Assembly (NCBI GenBank): GCA_026713345.1
Contig: JAPOOQ010000440.1
Location: 1-10,279 of the forward strand
Length of the DNA: 10,279 nucleotides
Direction: 5' to 3'
From: Gemmatimonadota bacterium
GTDB lineage: Bacteria > Gemmatimonadota > Gemmatimonadetes > Longimicrobiales > Gaopeijiaceae
Shown here: in pieces, positions 1 through 6,478 of the stretch
Layout of the letters: each line of letters begins with the position of its first letter
Numbering within the stretch: position 1 is the stretch's first letter
The notes under the pieces: model-generated
Database searches by the model: none
Seen by the model: the letters and a program-made list of their open reading frames with translations, nothing else
Told to the model about the DNA's origin: nothing
Made by a program: the position numbers and the translations under genes

Positions 1-133
1 CGATGGGGCGGGGGAAGGTGGCCATGTCCTTCATCTCGCCGTCCTGCGCGAGGAGGGGGGCGGGGGCGAGGAGGAGGGGAGCTGGCAGGAGGACCAGCGT
101 GAATGCACGGGCCACGATTCGTCGTATCGTCAT
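1..133 (-). CDS. Secreted protein, N-terminal fragment only (function unknown)
   Basis: The reading frame begins at ATG 133-131 on the minus strand and leaves the window after 44 complete codons, so only the N-terminus is visible. It begins MTIRRIVARAF, followed by a long Leu/Ala/Pro hydrophobic stretch ending APLLAQ. This is a classical Sec signal peptide with probable cleavage just before or after the Gln. The visible mature part is DGEMKDMATFPRPI. An AGGA (147-144) lies 10 nt upstream of the ATG and supports this start. The gene is co-directional with the K+ channel gene, which ends 96 nt upstream, so the two could be co-transcribed. I do not recognise the family: too little mature sequence is present. 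Export to the periplasm or beyond is the only supported statement. The FPRP-containing start is faintly like that of some small periplasmic inhibitors such as ecotin, but I would not name it on this. Confidence 0.7.
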   Translation of the reverse strand, partial: MTIRRIVARAFTLVLLPAPLLLAPAPLLAQDGEMKDMATFPRPI

Positions 134-229
134 TTTGTCATCATCCTGTCGCTTTATCGGAGTTTTCTGTCAGCTCCCCATGTCGGCTGGCGCCCGGGCC
201 CCGCCGGGGCACCCCGCTTGTCACCCCCC

Positions 230-1234
230 CTACTCCCGCAGCTTCCCCACCTGCTCCTCATCCCCCAGCACGATCACGTCGTCGCCCGGCTCGAGGACCG
301 TGTCGCCCGGCGGATTGAGCAGCACCCCGTCGGGCGGCGTGCCGTGCTTGCGGATCGCGACGACCAGCAGGCCGGTCTCGTCCAGAATCCGCGCGCCGGC
401 CAGGGTGCTCCCGGCGACCTGGGAACCGGCACCCACTGTCGCGTGGTCCAGATGCCGTGACAGATGGCTGCCGGGAGCGGTGACGTCCAGGAACGACGCA
501 ACGGCTGGCCGCACCAGCACGGACGCCACCCAGACCGCGCCGGCCACGTTCGGGCTCACCACATGGTCGGCCCCAGCGCGGCGGATCTTGTCGATCGTGC
601 GCTCCCCCTCGGCTCTGGTGACGATGACCAGATCGGGGTTGAGGTGTCGGGCGGAGAGACAGACGTAGAGGTTGTCGGTGTCCGCGGAAAGGCAGGAGAC
701 CAGACCCTTGGCGCGCTTGATTCCGGCTTCCTCCAGCACGCGGTCCCGGGTCGCGTCGTCCTCGAGGACACGAACGTCGGGCAATACTCTGCGCAGCGCC
801 CGGATCGCCTCTTCGTCACGCTCGATCAGCACGAACGCCTGACGCGCGTCGTGGAGCTCGTGCACGACCTGGACGCCCATCCTGCCGCCCCCGCACACGA
901 TCACATGGTCCTTCATGCGCGAAACCTCCTTCAGTGTCTTGCGTCGCTTGTACTGGTTGCCGAGGTCCATCCGGACCATCGCCGCGGTGATCAGCGCGAA
1001 CCACGCCGCCAGCCCCGTCAGGCCCCCGGCCAGCACGAAGATAGTCCAGTAGCGGCCCGCCTGGCTGACGGGGTGGACTTCGTGGTAACCGACGGCCGTG
1101 ATGGTGATCACCGTCATGTAGAACGAGTCGGCCCAGTTCCAGCCCTCGATCCAGCGGTATCCGACCGCGCCGACCAGCGTGAGGGCGACGAAGAAGAACA
1201 CGATCATCCGCACCTGCGAGCCGCGGAAGATCAT
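230..1234 (-). CDS. Two-TM potassium channel with cytosolic RCK (TrkA-N/TrkA-C) domains, MthK-like
   Basis: A 334-residue K+ channel subunit, expected to form a tetrameric inner-membrane pore gated by a ligand-binding RCK ring. In order: TM1 (about 10-28), pore helix and filter (33-51), TM2 (about 63-88), RCK N-lobe (about 108-230) and TrkA-C lobe (about 250-334). The Rossmann glycine motif GGGRMG is at 115-120, and the acidic end of the second strand is LIERD (136-140), as in nucleotide-binding RCK domains. The filter is T46-A-V-G-Y-H51 followed by EVHP; most K+ channels have TVGYG, so the final Gly is replaced by His. ATG 1234 is the first ATG of the frame but has no visible Shine-Dalgarno; Met10 (1207) is an alternative start that still keeps TM1. 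Met107 has a strong Shine-Dalgarno (separate entry), so a soluble 228-residue RCK product is likely. The ligand is not readable from sequence. Family call is confident; ion selectivity is inferred. Confidence 0.92.
   Translation of the reverse strand: MIFRGSQVRMIVFFFVALTLVGAVGYRWIEGWNWADSFYMTVITITAVGYHEVHPVSQAGRYWTIFVLAGGLTGLAAWFALITAAMVRMDLGNQYKRRKTLKEVSRMKDHVIVCGGGRMGVQVVHELHDARQAFVLIERDEEAIRALRRVLPDVRVLEDDATRDRVLEEAGIKRAKGLVSCLSADTDNLYVCLSARHLNPDLVIVTRAEGERTIDKIRRAGADHVVSPNVAGAVWVASVLVRPAVASFLDVTAPGSHLSRHLDHATVGAGSQVAGSTLAGARILDETGLLVVAIRKHGTPPDGVLLNPPGDTVLEPGDDVIVLGDEEQVGKLRE
914..931 (-). promoter_or_regulatory. Internal Shine-Dalgarno and start codon for a soluble RCK subunit
   Basis: AAGGAGG (931-925, minus strand) lies 8 nt before an in-frame ATG (916-914), which is Met107 of the channel, immediately before the first beta strand of the RCK domain (KDHVIVCGGGRMG). 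This is the best Shine-Dalgarno seen at any start in the window; the full-length start at 1234 has none. In MthK the octameric gating ring is known to use extra soluble RCK subunits made from an internal start at Met107, so the arrangement has a precedent. The product would be 228 residues (916-230). Caution: the bases also encode Leu-Lys-Glu-Val, so chance cannot be excluded. Confidence 0.6.
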
Positions 1235-1678
1235 GGGCGGGGGGCCGGCGCGATCGAGGTGGGTTTCGTCATTGCTGCGGCTGCGCGCGGTGGGTGGGGG
1301 GTGGGTCGTCGGCGTTCAGGATGACGACCCGGCACCGCGATTGCAACGCCCGGTCGCCGCGGTTGCCCCACCGCAACGGCTGGCAGCCCGTGGAATAAGT
1401 CCCCGCTGCATTCGGCCGGTGATGCATCCGGGCTGGGCCGCGGTGCTCACGCGCTCGCAATGTCAAGAGAGCTTTACCAAGTGTCATGTTTGCTTTACTC
1501 ATCCGCTTCCTCGAAGCACCGCTCTACGTTGCTCCTCCTCGCAATAGCGCTGCTATTCCTCGTCGTCGCGCCTTGCCAGCCCGGCGCCTCACCGCCCTCG
1601 GTGCGACGCGGGGATTATCCAAGGGCTGCTAGATTACGGTGTCACGAGGCAAGACGAGGGCTCCAACCCCCAATCCCG
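1235..1678. other. Divergent intergenic region between the K+ channel and TPR paralogue 1
   Basis: These 444 nt separate the divergently oriented channel and first TPR gene. I see no convincing gene. Contents: a 13-codon minus-strand ORF (1272-1231) whose TGA overlaps the channel ATG; a nested inverted repeat (CAGCCCG 1384-1390 with CGGGCTG 1429-1435, enclosing TGCAT 1407-1411 with ATGCA 1422-1426); the 43-bp repeated element at 1461-1503; and a candidate -10 box TAGATT (1630-1635) 43 nt before the TPR1 ATG, without a convincing -35. The frame upstream of TPR1 stays open back to an ATG at 1460 and encodes a Leu-rich hydrophobic run, discussed as a finding. The length suggests two divergent promoters with regulatory sites. 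Confidence 0.6.
1461..1503 (+). repeat. 43-bp regulatory-type element, copy A (two 21-bp direct repeats)
   Basis: Two 21-bp units in tandem: TGTCA at 1461 and 1482, and GCTTTAC at 1471 and 1492, so each block recurs after exactly 21 bp (two helical turns). A second copy, 33 of 43 bases identical with no gap, lies on the minus strand at 7832-7790. Mismatches between copies fall at offsets 3, 10-12, 20, 30-32 and 38-39, mostly about one helical turn apart. Direct half-sites phased on one DNA face are typical of tandem-binding regulators such as OmpR/PhoB-type response regulators; that comparison is inference. It sits 175 nt upstream of the TPR1 start. Confidence 0.65.
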
Positions 1679-4003
1679 ATGCGCGAACTGGTCCGCACAC
1701 TCATCGAACGCCGCGTTCCCCACACCCTGGCGATCTACGCGGGGGCATCCTGGGCGCTCATCGAGTTCGTCGCCTTCGCTGTCGACGAATTCCTGCTTTC
1801 GCCACACCTGACGAGGGTCGTGCTGGCCGGGCTGCTCATGCTTCTGCCCACCGTCTTCATGCTCGCCTGGTTCCACGGCAAGCCGGGGAAGGACCGGGAC
1901 GAGATGACCCGAACGGAGAAGATCGGGATCCCGGCCAACCTCCTGGTCTGTGCCATCGCATTGTGGGTGCTCTTCGGCGACGCGGATCTGGGCTCCGCGA
2001 CGACCACGATCACGATGGAGACGGAGAGCGGCGAGACCGTGGCCCATGAGTACATCAAGCCAGAGTTCCGCAAGCGGACCGCCCTCTTTCCGCTGGAGTA
2101 CGGCGACGGGTTGGGCGAGGAAGAGGCGTGGATCGCCTACGCCGTCCCGCTGGCGATCGAATACGACCTGATGACGGAGGACTTCCTGTTGCCGATCTCG
2201 CCCCGCACGCTGTCCTGGCGACTGATGCAGCGCGGATATCCCGACCTGCGCGGAGCCCCGCTGTCACTCAAGCGCGAGATCGCGCGCGAGCGCTCCGCCG
2301 AATTCGTGGCCGTGGGCGAGATCGACAGGGTGGACAACCGCTACCGGGTCGCGCTGACGGTGCACGAGGCGAATTCCGGATCGGTCGTCGGCCGGACCGT
2401 TCACGAGGGAAGCGACCTCCTCGCGCTCGTCGACGAGATGTCCGAGGCAGTGAAGGCTGCCCTTGAAATCCCTGCTCGCGAGGGAATCGAGGACCTCCCG
2501 GTTCACCAGCTGCTGACCGAGGACACGGCAGCTCTGGAAGAATTCGTCAAGGGGATTGTGTTGGTGGATGGGATGGATGGGGAAGCCGGAATCGAGCACT
2601 TCAAGACTGCGACGGCTCTTGATCCCACCTTCACGACCGCGTACCTGGAGTTGTCCCGGTGGCTGATCTTCTGGGACCGGCCGGAGGAAGCAATGGCGGC
2701 GATTCGGGCGGCGATGGAAAACCTCCACCGGCTCCCGGAACGCGCCCGCTTTCAGGTACGGACCGAGTACTACCTGCTGACCGGCGAGACGGACAGGGTT
2801 GCGGCCGTCCTGGAGATGTGGCTCGAGCTGTATCCCGAAGACCTTAACGCGCTGGATAGCAAGTGGCGCATGCAGCACCAGCAGGGGGACACGGAGGGGG
2901 CGGTGGCCACGCTCACCGAAATGCACCGCCTCAATCCCGGGGACGGTTTCCGCCTCCGGCTGTTGGCCCAGTTCCGGGAAGAGCTGGGGCTATACGAAGA
3001 GGCTGCGGCGGCCCTCGTGGAATACGTGGATCGATTCCCGGAAGACGATTTTGGCGTAATGCAGCTGGCCGACTTCCAGCGGCGGCGCGGCGAACACGAT
3101 GCGGCGCGCGACAATCTGGCCAGGGCCGTGCTGCTCCGTCCCCTGTCGGAGGGACCCGCCTGGGATCTCGCCGTACTCGACCTCGAGACCGGGCGGTTCG
3201 ACGACGCCCGCAGCGGGTTCGAACGGTTGCGCGAACAGGCTCGCACGCAGCTGGAGAGAACCGAGGCGCTGTTGGGGCTCAAGCGCTATTACCACTTTCG
3301 CGGGGAGCTGGAAGCCGCGATCGGGACCGCGCAAACGTGGCTCGACGAGGATGGGCGTTCTGCACCTGCGACACCGATCGAGGGAATCCTCTTCGAGGAC
3401 ATCCTGCTTTACCTCGATGCGGGCCGGGTCGGCGACGCGGCCCGCCTCCTGGAGCAACTGGATGCATCCGATCCGCGGGCGAGGGACAATAATCTGGTCA
3501 CACGCGCGAGGATCCACCTCGCGCTCGAGTCCCGGGGTGTCGAGGCAGCGTTCGAGGCGCACGAGCGAGCGGTCGAGGCGGCAGAAGCAGGTGGGTACGT
3601 GGAACCGCCGATGTTGCTCACTGCGGATCTGGGGATGATCCAGGAGCGGGCCGGAGACTACGCCGCCGCAGCCGACAGTTACCGTGCGGCCCTCGACCTT
3701 CTGGCTGACTCCAGCCCCCTGGCCTGGCGCGCGCAGCGGGTCAACATCCACCTGGGCGCCGGGCGCGCGCTCCGGAAAGCCGGGCGTTTTGATCAATCCG
3801 AGGCGGAACTGCGCCAGGTGCTCTTCCACATACCCGCGCATCCGCACGCTCACCTTGAGCTGGCGCTGCTGCTGGATGCGAAGGGGGACACGCCCGGCGC
3901 CATCGAACACCTGCGGACCGCGCTTGCGGCCTGGGAGAACGCCGACGAGTCGTACGAGCCCGCTCAGGAGGCCCGCAGCAAGCTGGCGGAGCTGACCGGC
4001 TGA
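1679..4003 (+). CDS. Membrane-anchored TolB/FlgO-like + TPR protein, paralogue 1
   Basis: A 774-residue protein. The N-terminus LVRTLIERRVPH is basic and cytosolic; TM1 is about 15-37, TM2 about 44-65, then a charged loop (HGKPGKDRDEMTRTEK, 66-81) and TM3 about 84-100. By the positive-inside rule the remaining 670 residues are periplasmic. Residues 131-265 follow the pattern of the TolB-like/FlgO domain found in cyclase- and kinase-linked TPR proteins: RTALFPLE at the start, a GYPDLRG segment, VAVGEIDRVDNRYRVALTVHEANSG and a closing helix VDEMSEAVKAAL. From about 285 to the end there are roughly a dozen degenerate TPR units, such as AIEHLRTALAAWE near the C-terminus. No kinase, cyclase or DNA-binding domain is present, so a scaffold or sensor role is only inferred. 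ATG 1679 was chosen because it matches the start of the adjacent paralogue; there is no clear Shine-Dalgarno, and the frame is open upstream to 1460. Confidence 0.85.
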   Translation: MRELVRTLIERRVPHTLAIYAGASWALIEFVAFAVDEFLLSPHLTRVVLAGLLMLLPTVFMLAWFHGKPGKDRDEMTRTEKIGIPANLLVCAIALWVLFGDADLGSATTTITMETESGETVAHEYIKPEFRKRTALFPLEYGDGLGEEEAWIAYAVPLAIEYDLMTEDFLLPISPRTLSWRLMQRGYPDLRGAPLSLKREIARERSAEFVAVGEIDRVDNRYRVALTVHEANSGSVVGRTVHEGSDLLALVDEMSEAVKAALEIPAREGIEDLPVHQLLTEDTAALEEFVKGIVLVDGMDGEAGIEHFKTATALDPTFTTAYLELSRWLIFWDRPEEAMAAIRAAMENLHRLPERARFQVRTEYYLLTGETDRVAAVLEMWLELYPEDLNALDSKWRMQHQQGDTEGAVATLTEMHRLNPGDGFRLRLLAQFREELGLYEEAAAALVEYVDRFPEDDFGVMQLADFQRRRGEHDAARDNLARAVLLRPLSEGPAWDLAVLDLETGRFDDARSGFERLREQARTQLERTEALLGLKRYYHFRGELEAAIGTAQTWLDEDGRSAPATPIEGILFEDILLYLDAGRVGDAARLLEQLDASDPRARDNNLVTRARIHLALESRGVEAAFEAHERAVEAAEAGGYVEPPMLLTADLGMIQERAGDYAAAADSYRAALDLLADSSPLAWRAQRVNIHLGAGRALRKAGRFDQSEAELRQVLFHIPAHPHAHLELALLLDAKGDTPGAIEHLRTALAAWENADESYEPAQEARSKLAELTG

Positions 4004-4014
4004 CCGGATCCGGC

Positions 4015-4043
4015 GTTCGTGCGTCGGCATTCGACCACGCAAC
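4015..4043 (+). terminator. Imperfect hairpin between the two TPR paralogues
   Basis: GTT/AAC, CGTG/CACG and TCG/CGA pair around a 5-nt loop (4027-4031), with small bulges, giving about 10 base pairs starting 11 nt after the TPR1 stop. There is no T-tract, so it may be a weak or factor-dependent terminator, an mRNA-stabilising hairpin, or chance in GC-rich DNA. Confidence 0.25.
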
Positions 4044-4065
4044 AAGTCTGGCGCACGGAATCACA

Positions 4066-4095
4066 TTGCCCGCCATCCGGCCCGCGGACTATATT
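4066..4095 (+). promoter_or_regulatory. Candidate promoter for TPR paralogue 2
   Basis: TTGCCC (4066-4071) and TATATT (4090-4095) are separated by 18 bp, close to a sigma-70 spacing, in a 140-nt gap that is otherwise GC-rich. The -10-like box ends 48 nt before the ATG at 4144. The first paralogue has a similar box (TAGATT, 1630-1635) at 43 nt from its ATG, which supports both as -10 elements. If real, the second copy can be transcribed independently. Confidence 0.4.
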
Positions 4096-4143
4096 GCGCC
4101 CGTTGGACTTTGCGCACCCTTGGCTGACCGGCGGAAACCGTTG

Positions 4144-6438
4144 ATGCCCAAACTTGTCCGCACTCTCTTTGAACGCCGCATCCCCCACATCCTGGCACTC
4201 TATGTGGGCGCCTCATGGGGCATCATCGAGTTCGTCAACTTCGCCGTGGACGAATTCCTGCTCTCCCCGCACTGGACCAGGGTTGCGCTGGTCGCGGTCC
4301 TCCTGCTTCTGCCCACCGTCTTCATGCTCGCCTGGTTCCACGGCAAGCCGGGAAAGGACGCGGACGAGATGCCCCGCGCCGAGAAGATCGGGATCCCGGT
4401 CAACCTGGTGCTCTGTGCGGGGGTGTTGTGGCTGCTTTTCGGCGGCGAGGATCTCGGCGCCGCGACCACTTCCGTCACGGTCGAGACCGAAGATGGCGAA
4501 CTCGTCGAGCGGGAGGTCGCCAAGGCCGAATTCCGCAAGCGCACCATCCTTTTCCCCCTGGACCTCGGTGACGGGCTCGGGGAGGACGAGTCCTGGCTGG
4601 CGTACGCGGTCCCGGGGGCGATCGAATACGACCTGAGCCCCGACGAGTTCTTCGAACCGATCCCCGCCTTTGTCCTGCGGGACCGCCTGGAGGGGCTGGG
4701 ATTCCCCGACCTGCTCGGCGTCCCCACGGCGCTGAAACGGGAGCTCTCCGACGAGGTATTCGCCGAATTCTTCGGAGCGGGAGAGATCGAGCGCGTCGAT
4801 GGCCGCTACCGGATCACCTTGCGCCTGCACGAGGTGGGAGACGGCTCCGTCGCAGGAGAGATCGTGCAGGAGGGGACGGACCTCCTGACGCTCGTCGACG
4901 AGATGTCGGTCCCGATCAAGAACGTCCTGGGGATCCCGGAGCGCGAGGGGATCGAGGACCTGCCGGTTCGCGACTGGCTTTCCGAGGACTTCGAAGCCGT
5001 GGCCGAGTACTACAGGGGCACGGCCGCGATGTTCGTCGACCAGGATCTGGACGGAGGAATCCGGCTTCTGACTTCCGCGACGACCCGGGATCCCACGTTT
5101 ACGGCAGCGCAGTTCACACGATACCTGCTGTTGTTGAACGCCAGCCGGCTCGAGGAGGCCATGATCCCGCTCCAGACATCCATGGCGAACCTCTACCGGC
5201 TTCCGGAACGGCACCGCTTCATCGTGAAGGCCGAGTACTACTTCCTGGCGCAGGACGTGGCCAAGGCGGCCGCGGTCGTGGAGATGTGGGTGGAACTCCA
5301 TCCGAACGACGCGCAGGCGCTCAGGTACCGGCTGATCGTGCAGCAGGGAAGGGGCGATTCGGAGGGTATGCTGGCGACCCTGACCGCGCTTCGCGGCCTC
5401 GATCCCCGGGACGGCAGCGTTCTCCTCCAGATCGCCGGTGTGCAGGAAGAGCTGGGGGACAATAACGCTGCGCTCGGCGCGCTTGCCGAGTACGTCGACG
5501 CCTTCCCCGAGGACGAAACCGGATACGTCCGTCTGGCCAGTCTGGAGCGCCGGCTTGGCCGACACGCCGATGCCCGCGAAAGTCTGGAGCGGGCCATCCT
5601 CATCAACCCGCTGTCGTCGCGGGTCACGGCGGCGCTCGCGGTGCTCGACCTCTACGCAGGGAACTTCGCCGAGGCGCGGGCCGGGTACGAACGCGCGCTC
5701 GAATTGGCGCGCACTTCGGCCGAACGGGCCCAGGTGCTCGATGGGCTCAAGGGCTATCACGTCTTCCGCGGAGAAGTCGGCGAGGCGATCCGCGCCGCGA
5801 ACGCGTGGGTCGAAGAGGCGTCCAGCTACATGAGTCCGATCGTGCTCGCCCAGGAGCGAATCGGCGATCTATACATCTACAACGCCGCGGGCAGGGAGGT
5901 TGCCGCCGGATTTCTGGACGAAATGAAAGCACAGATTCCGGCGCCACTGGACGACTACCTGATGCCGTACCTGGAGAGCTCGGCGTTCGCCGAGTGGGGG
6001 GACCTCGAAGCCGCGCGGGAGGCCCACGGTCGAGCAGTCGAAATGGCGGAAGCGATGCAGTTCGGCCAGATCCTGGAGGATCTCCAGCGAATCCGCGCGC
6101 GGATCGACGAGCTTGCCGGTGACTACGAGTCGGCCATCGACGGCTACCGGGCGGCCCTGGGGGCTGATCCCGGCGTCCGTCTCCGGCGGGCGCTCGGGCG
6201 TACGTTGTACAAGGCGGGCCGGATGGACGAAGCCGAAGCCGAGCTGCGGGAAGCGCTGGTGCCGGTTCCCGCAAACCCGAGCACGCGCTTCGAACTCGCC
6301 CTGGTGCTGGAGGCGAAGGGGGACATGGAGGGCGCTGTCGAACACCTGCGGACCGCCCTCGCCGCGTGGGAGAGTGCCGACGAGGACTATGGGCCGGCCG
6401 CGTCAGCGCGAGCGAAGCTGGAGGAGTTGGGCGGGTAG
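4144..6438 (+). CDS. Membrane-anchored TolB/FlgO-like + TPR protein, paralogue 2
   Basis: A 764-residue tandem paralogue of the preceding gene. The two align without gaps for about the first 297 residues; 75 of the first 100 residues and 35 of the last 50 are identical by hand count, with a more divergent middle. It has the same plan: basic N-terminus, TM1 about 15-37, TM2 about 44-65, cytosolic loop HGKPGKDADEMPRAEK, TM3 about 84-100, TolB/FlgO-like domain about 131-265 (RTILFPLD at the start, AGEIERVDGRYRITLRLHE in the core), then about a dozen TPR units to the end. The TPR array carries the substitutions while the membrane helices are conserved. This suggests a shared membrane partner or topology with different TPR ligands (inference). 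ATG 4144 was chosen because homology to paralogue 1 begins exactly there; only a weak GGCGG precedes it. It is convergent with the propeller gene, 40 nt away. Function is unknown beyond probable periplasmic protein-protein interaction. Confidence 0.87.
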   Translation: MPKLVRTLFERRIPHILALYVGASWGIIEFVNFAVDEFLLSPHWTRVALVAVLLLLPTVFMLAWFHGKPGKDADEMPRAEKIGIPVNLVLCAGVLWLLFGGEDLGAATTSVTVETEDGELVEREVAKAEFRKRTILFPLDLGDGLGEDESWLAYAVPGAIEYDLSPDEFFEPIPAFVLRDRLEGLGFPDLLGVPTALKRELSDEVFAEFFGAGEIERVDGRYRITLRLHEVGDGSVAGEIVQEGTDLLTLVDEMSVPIKNVLGIPEREGIEDLPVRDWLSEDFEAVAEYYRGTAAMFVDQDLDGGIRLLTSATTRDPTFTAAQFTRYLLLLNASRLEEAMIPLQTSMANLYRLPERHRFIVKAEYYFLAQDVAKAAAVVEMWVELHPNDAQALRYRLIVQQGRGDSEGMLATLTALRGLDPRDGSVLLQIAGVQEELGDNNAALGALAEYVDAFPEDETGYVRLASLERRLGRHADARESLERAILINPLSSRVTAALAVLDLYAGNFAEARAGYERALELARTSAERAQVLDGLKGYHVFRGEVGEAIRAANAWVEEASSYMSPIVLAQERIGDLYIYNAAGREVAAGFLDEMKAQIPAPLDDYLMPYLESSAFAEWGDLEAAREAHGRAVEMAEAMQFGQILEDLQRIRARIDELAGDYESAIDGYRAALGADPGVRLRRALGRTLYKAGRMDEAEAELREALVPVPANPSTRFELALVLEAKGDMEGAVEHLRTALAAWESADEDYGPAASARAKLEELGG

Positions 6439-6439
6439 G

Positions 6440-6460
6440 GGCCCGGCGCGCACCCGGGCC
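6440..6460. terminator. Hairpin in the convergent gap, possible bidirectional terminator
   Basis: GGCCCGG (6440-6446) and CCGGGCC (6454-6460) form a perfect 7-bp GC stem with a 7-nt loop, in the 40-nt gap between the stops of TPR paralogue 2 and the propeller gene. The position suits a shared terminator. Neither strand has a T-tract after the stem, so the classical intrinsic form is incomplete. Confidence 0.4.
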
Positions 6461-6478
6461 TGCGCGCGAGCCGGCGAA

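Noticed and set aside
190..214. GC-rich palindromic bases after the channel stop as an intrinsic terminator
   Set aside because: Several short C/G palindromes overlap, but no single stable stem with a proper loop and T-tract can be chosen.
3..668. Plus-strand frame of 221 codons at the left edge
   Set aside because: It runs across the start of the secreted gene, the intergenic gap and the 3' half of the channel, all better explained on the minus strand.
464..1324. Plus-strand frame of 286 codons opposite the K+ channel
   Set aside because: The channel and RCK motifs are on the minus strand. The plus frame is His/Asp/Arg-rich antisense of that gene.
1269..1502. Minus-strand 77-codon ORF in the divergent intergenic region
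   Set aside because: It starts within the repeated element, has no Shine-Dalgarno, no hydrophobic or domain pattern, and a composition like translated noncoding GC-rich DNA. Its MTLGKALLT start resembles the receptor's MTIGNLLFT only because both derive from the 43-bp element.
2567..2583. GGATG-like short repeat inside TPR paralogue 1
   Set aside because: It is a brief coding run (VDGMDGE) with no sign of a variable-length tandem repeat.
2990..4045. Antisense open frame of 351 codons under the end of TPR paralogue 1
   Set aside because: Same reason: it lies opposite TPR coding sequence that is conserved in the neighbouring paralogue.
4213..5760. Antisense open frame of 515 codons under TPR paralogue 2
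   Set aside because: It is an antisense shadow of a strongly supported gene; high G+C keeps the opposite frame open. Its sequence is rich in Arg, Gly and Pro without domain signatures.
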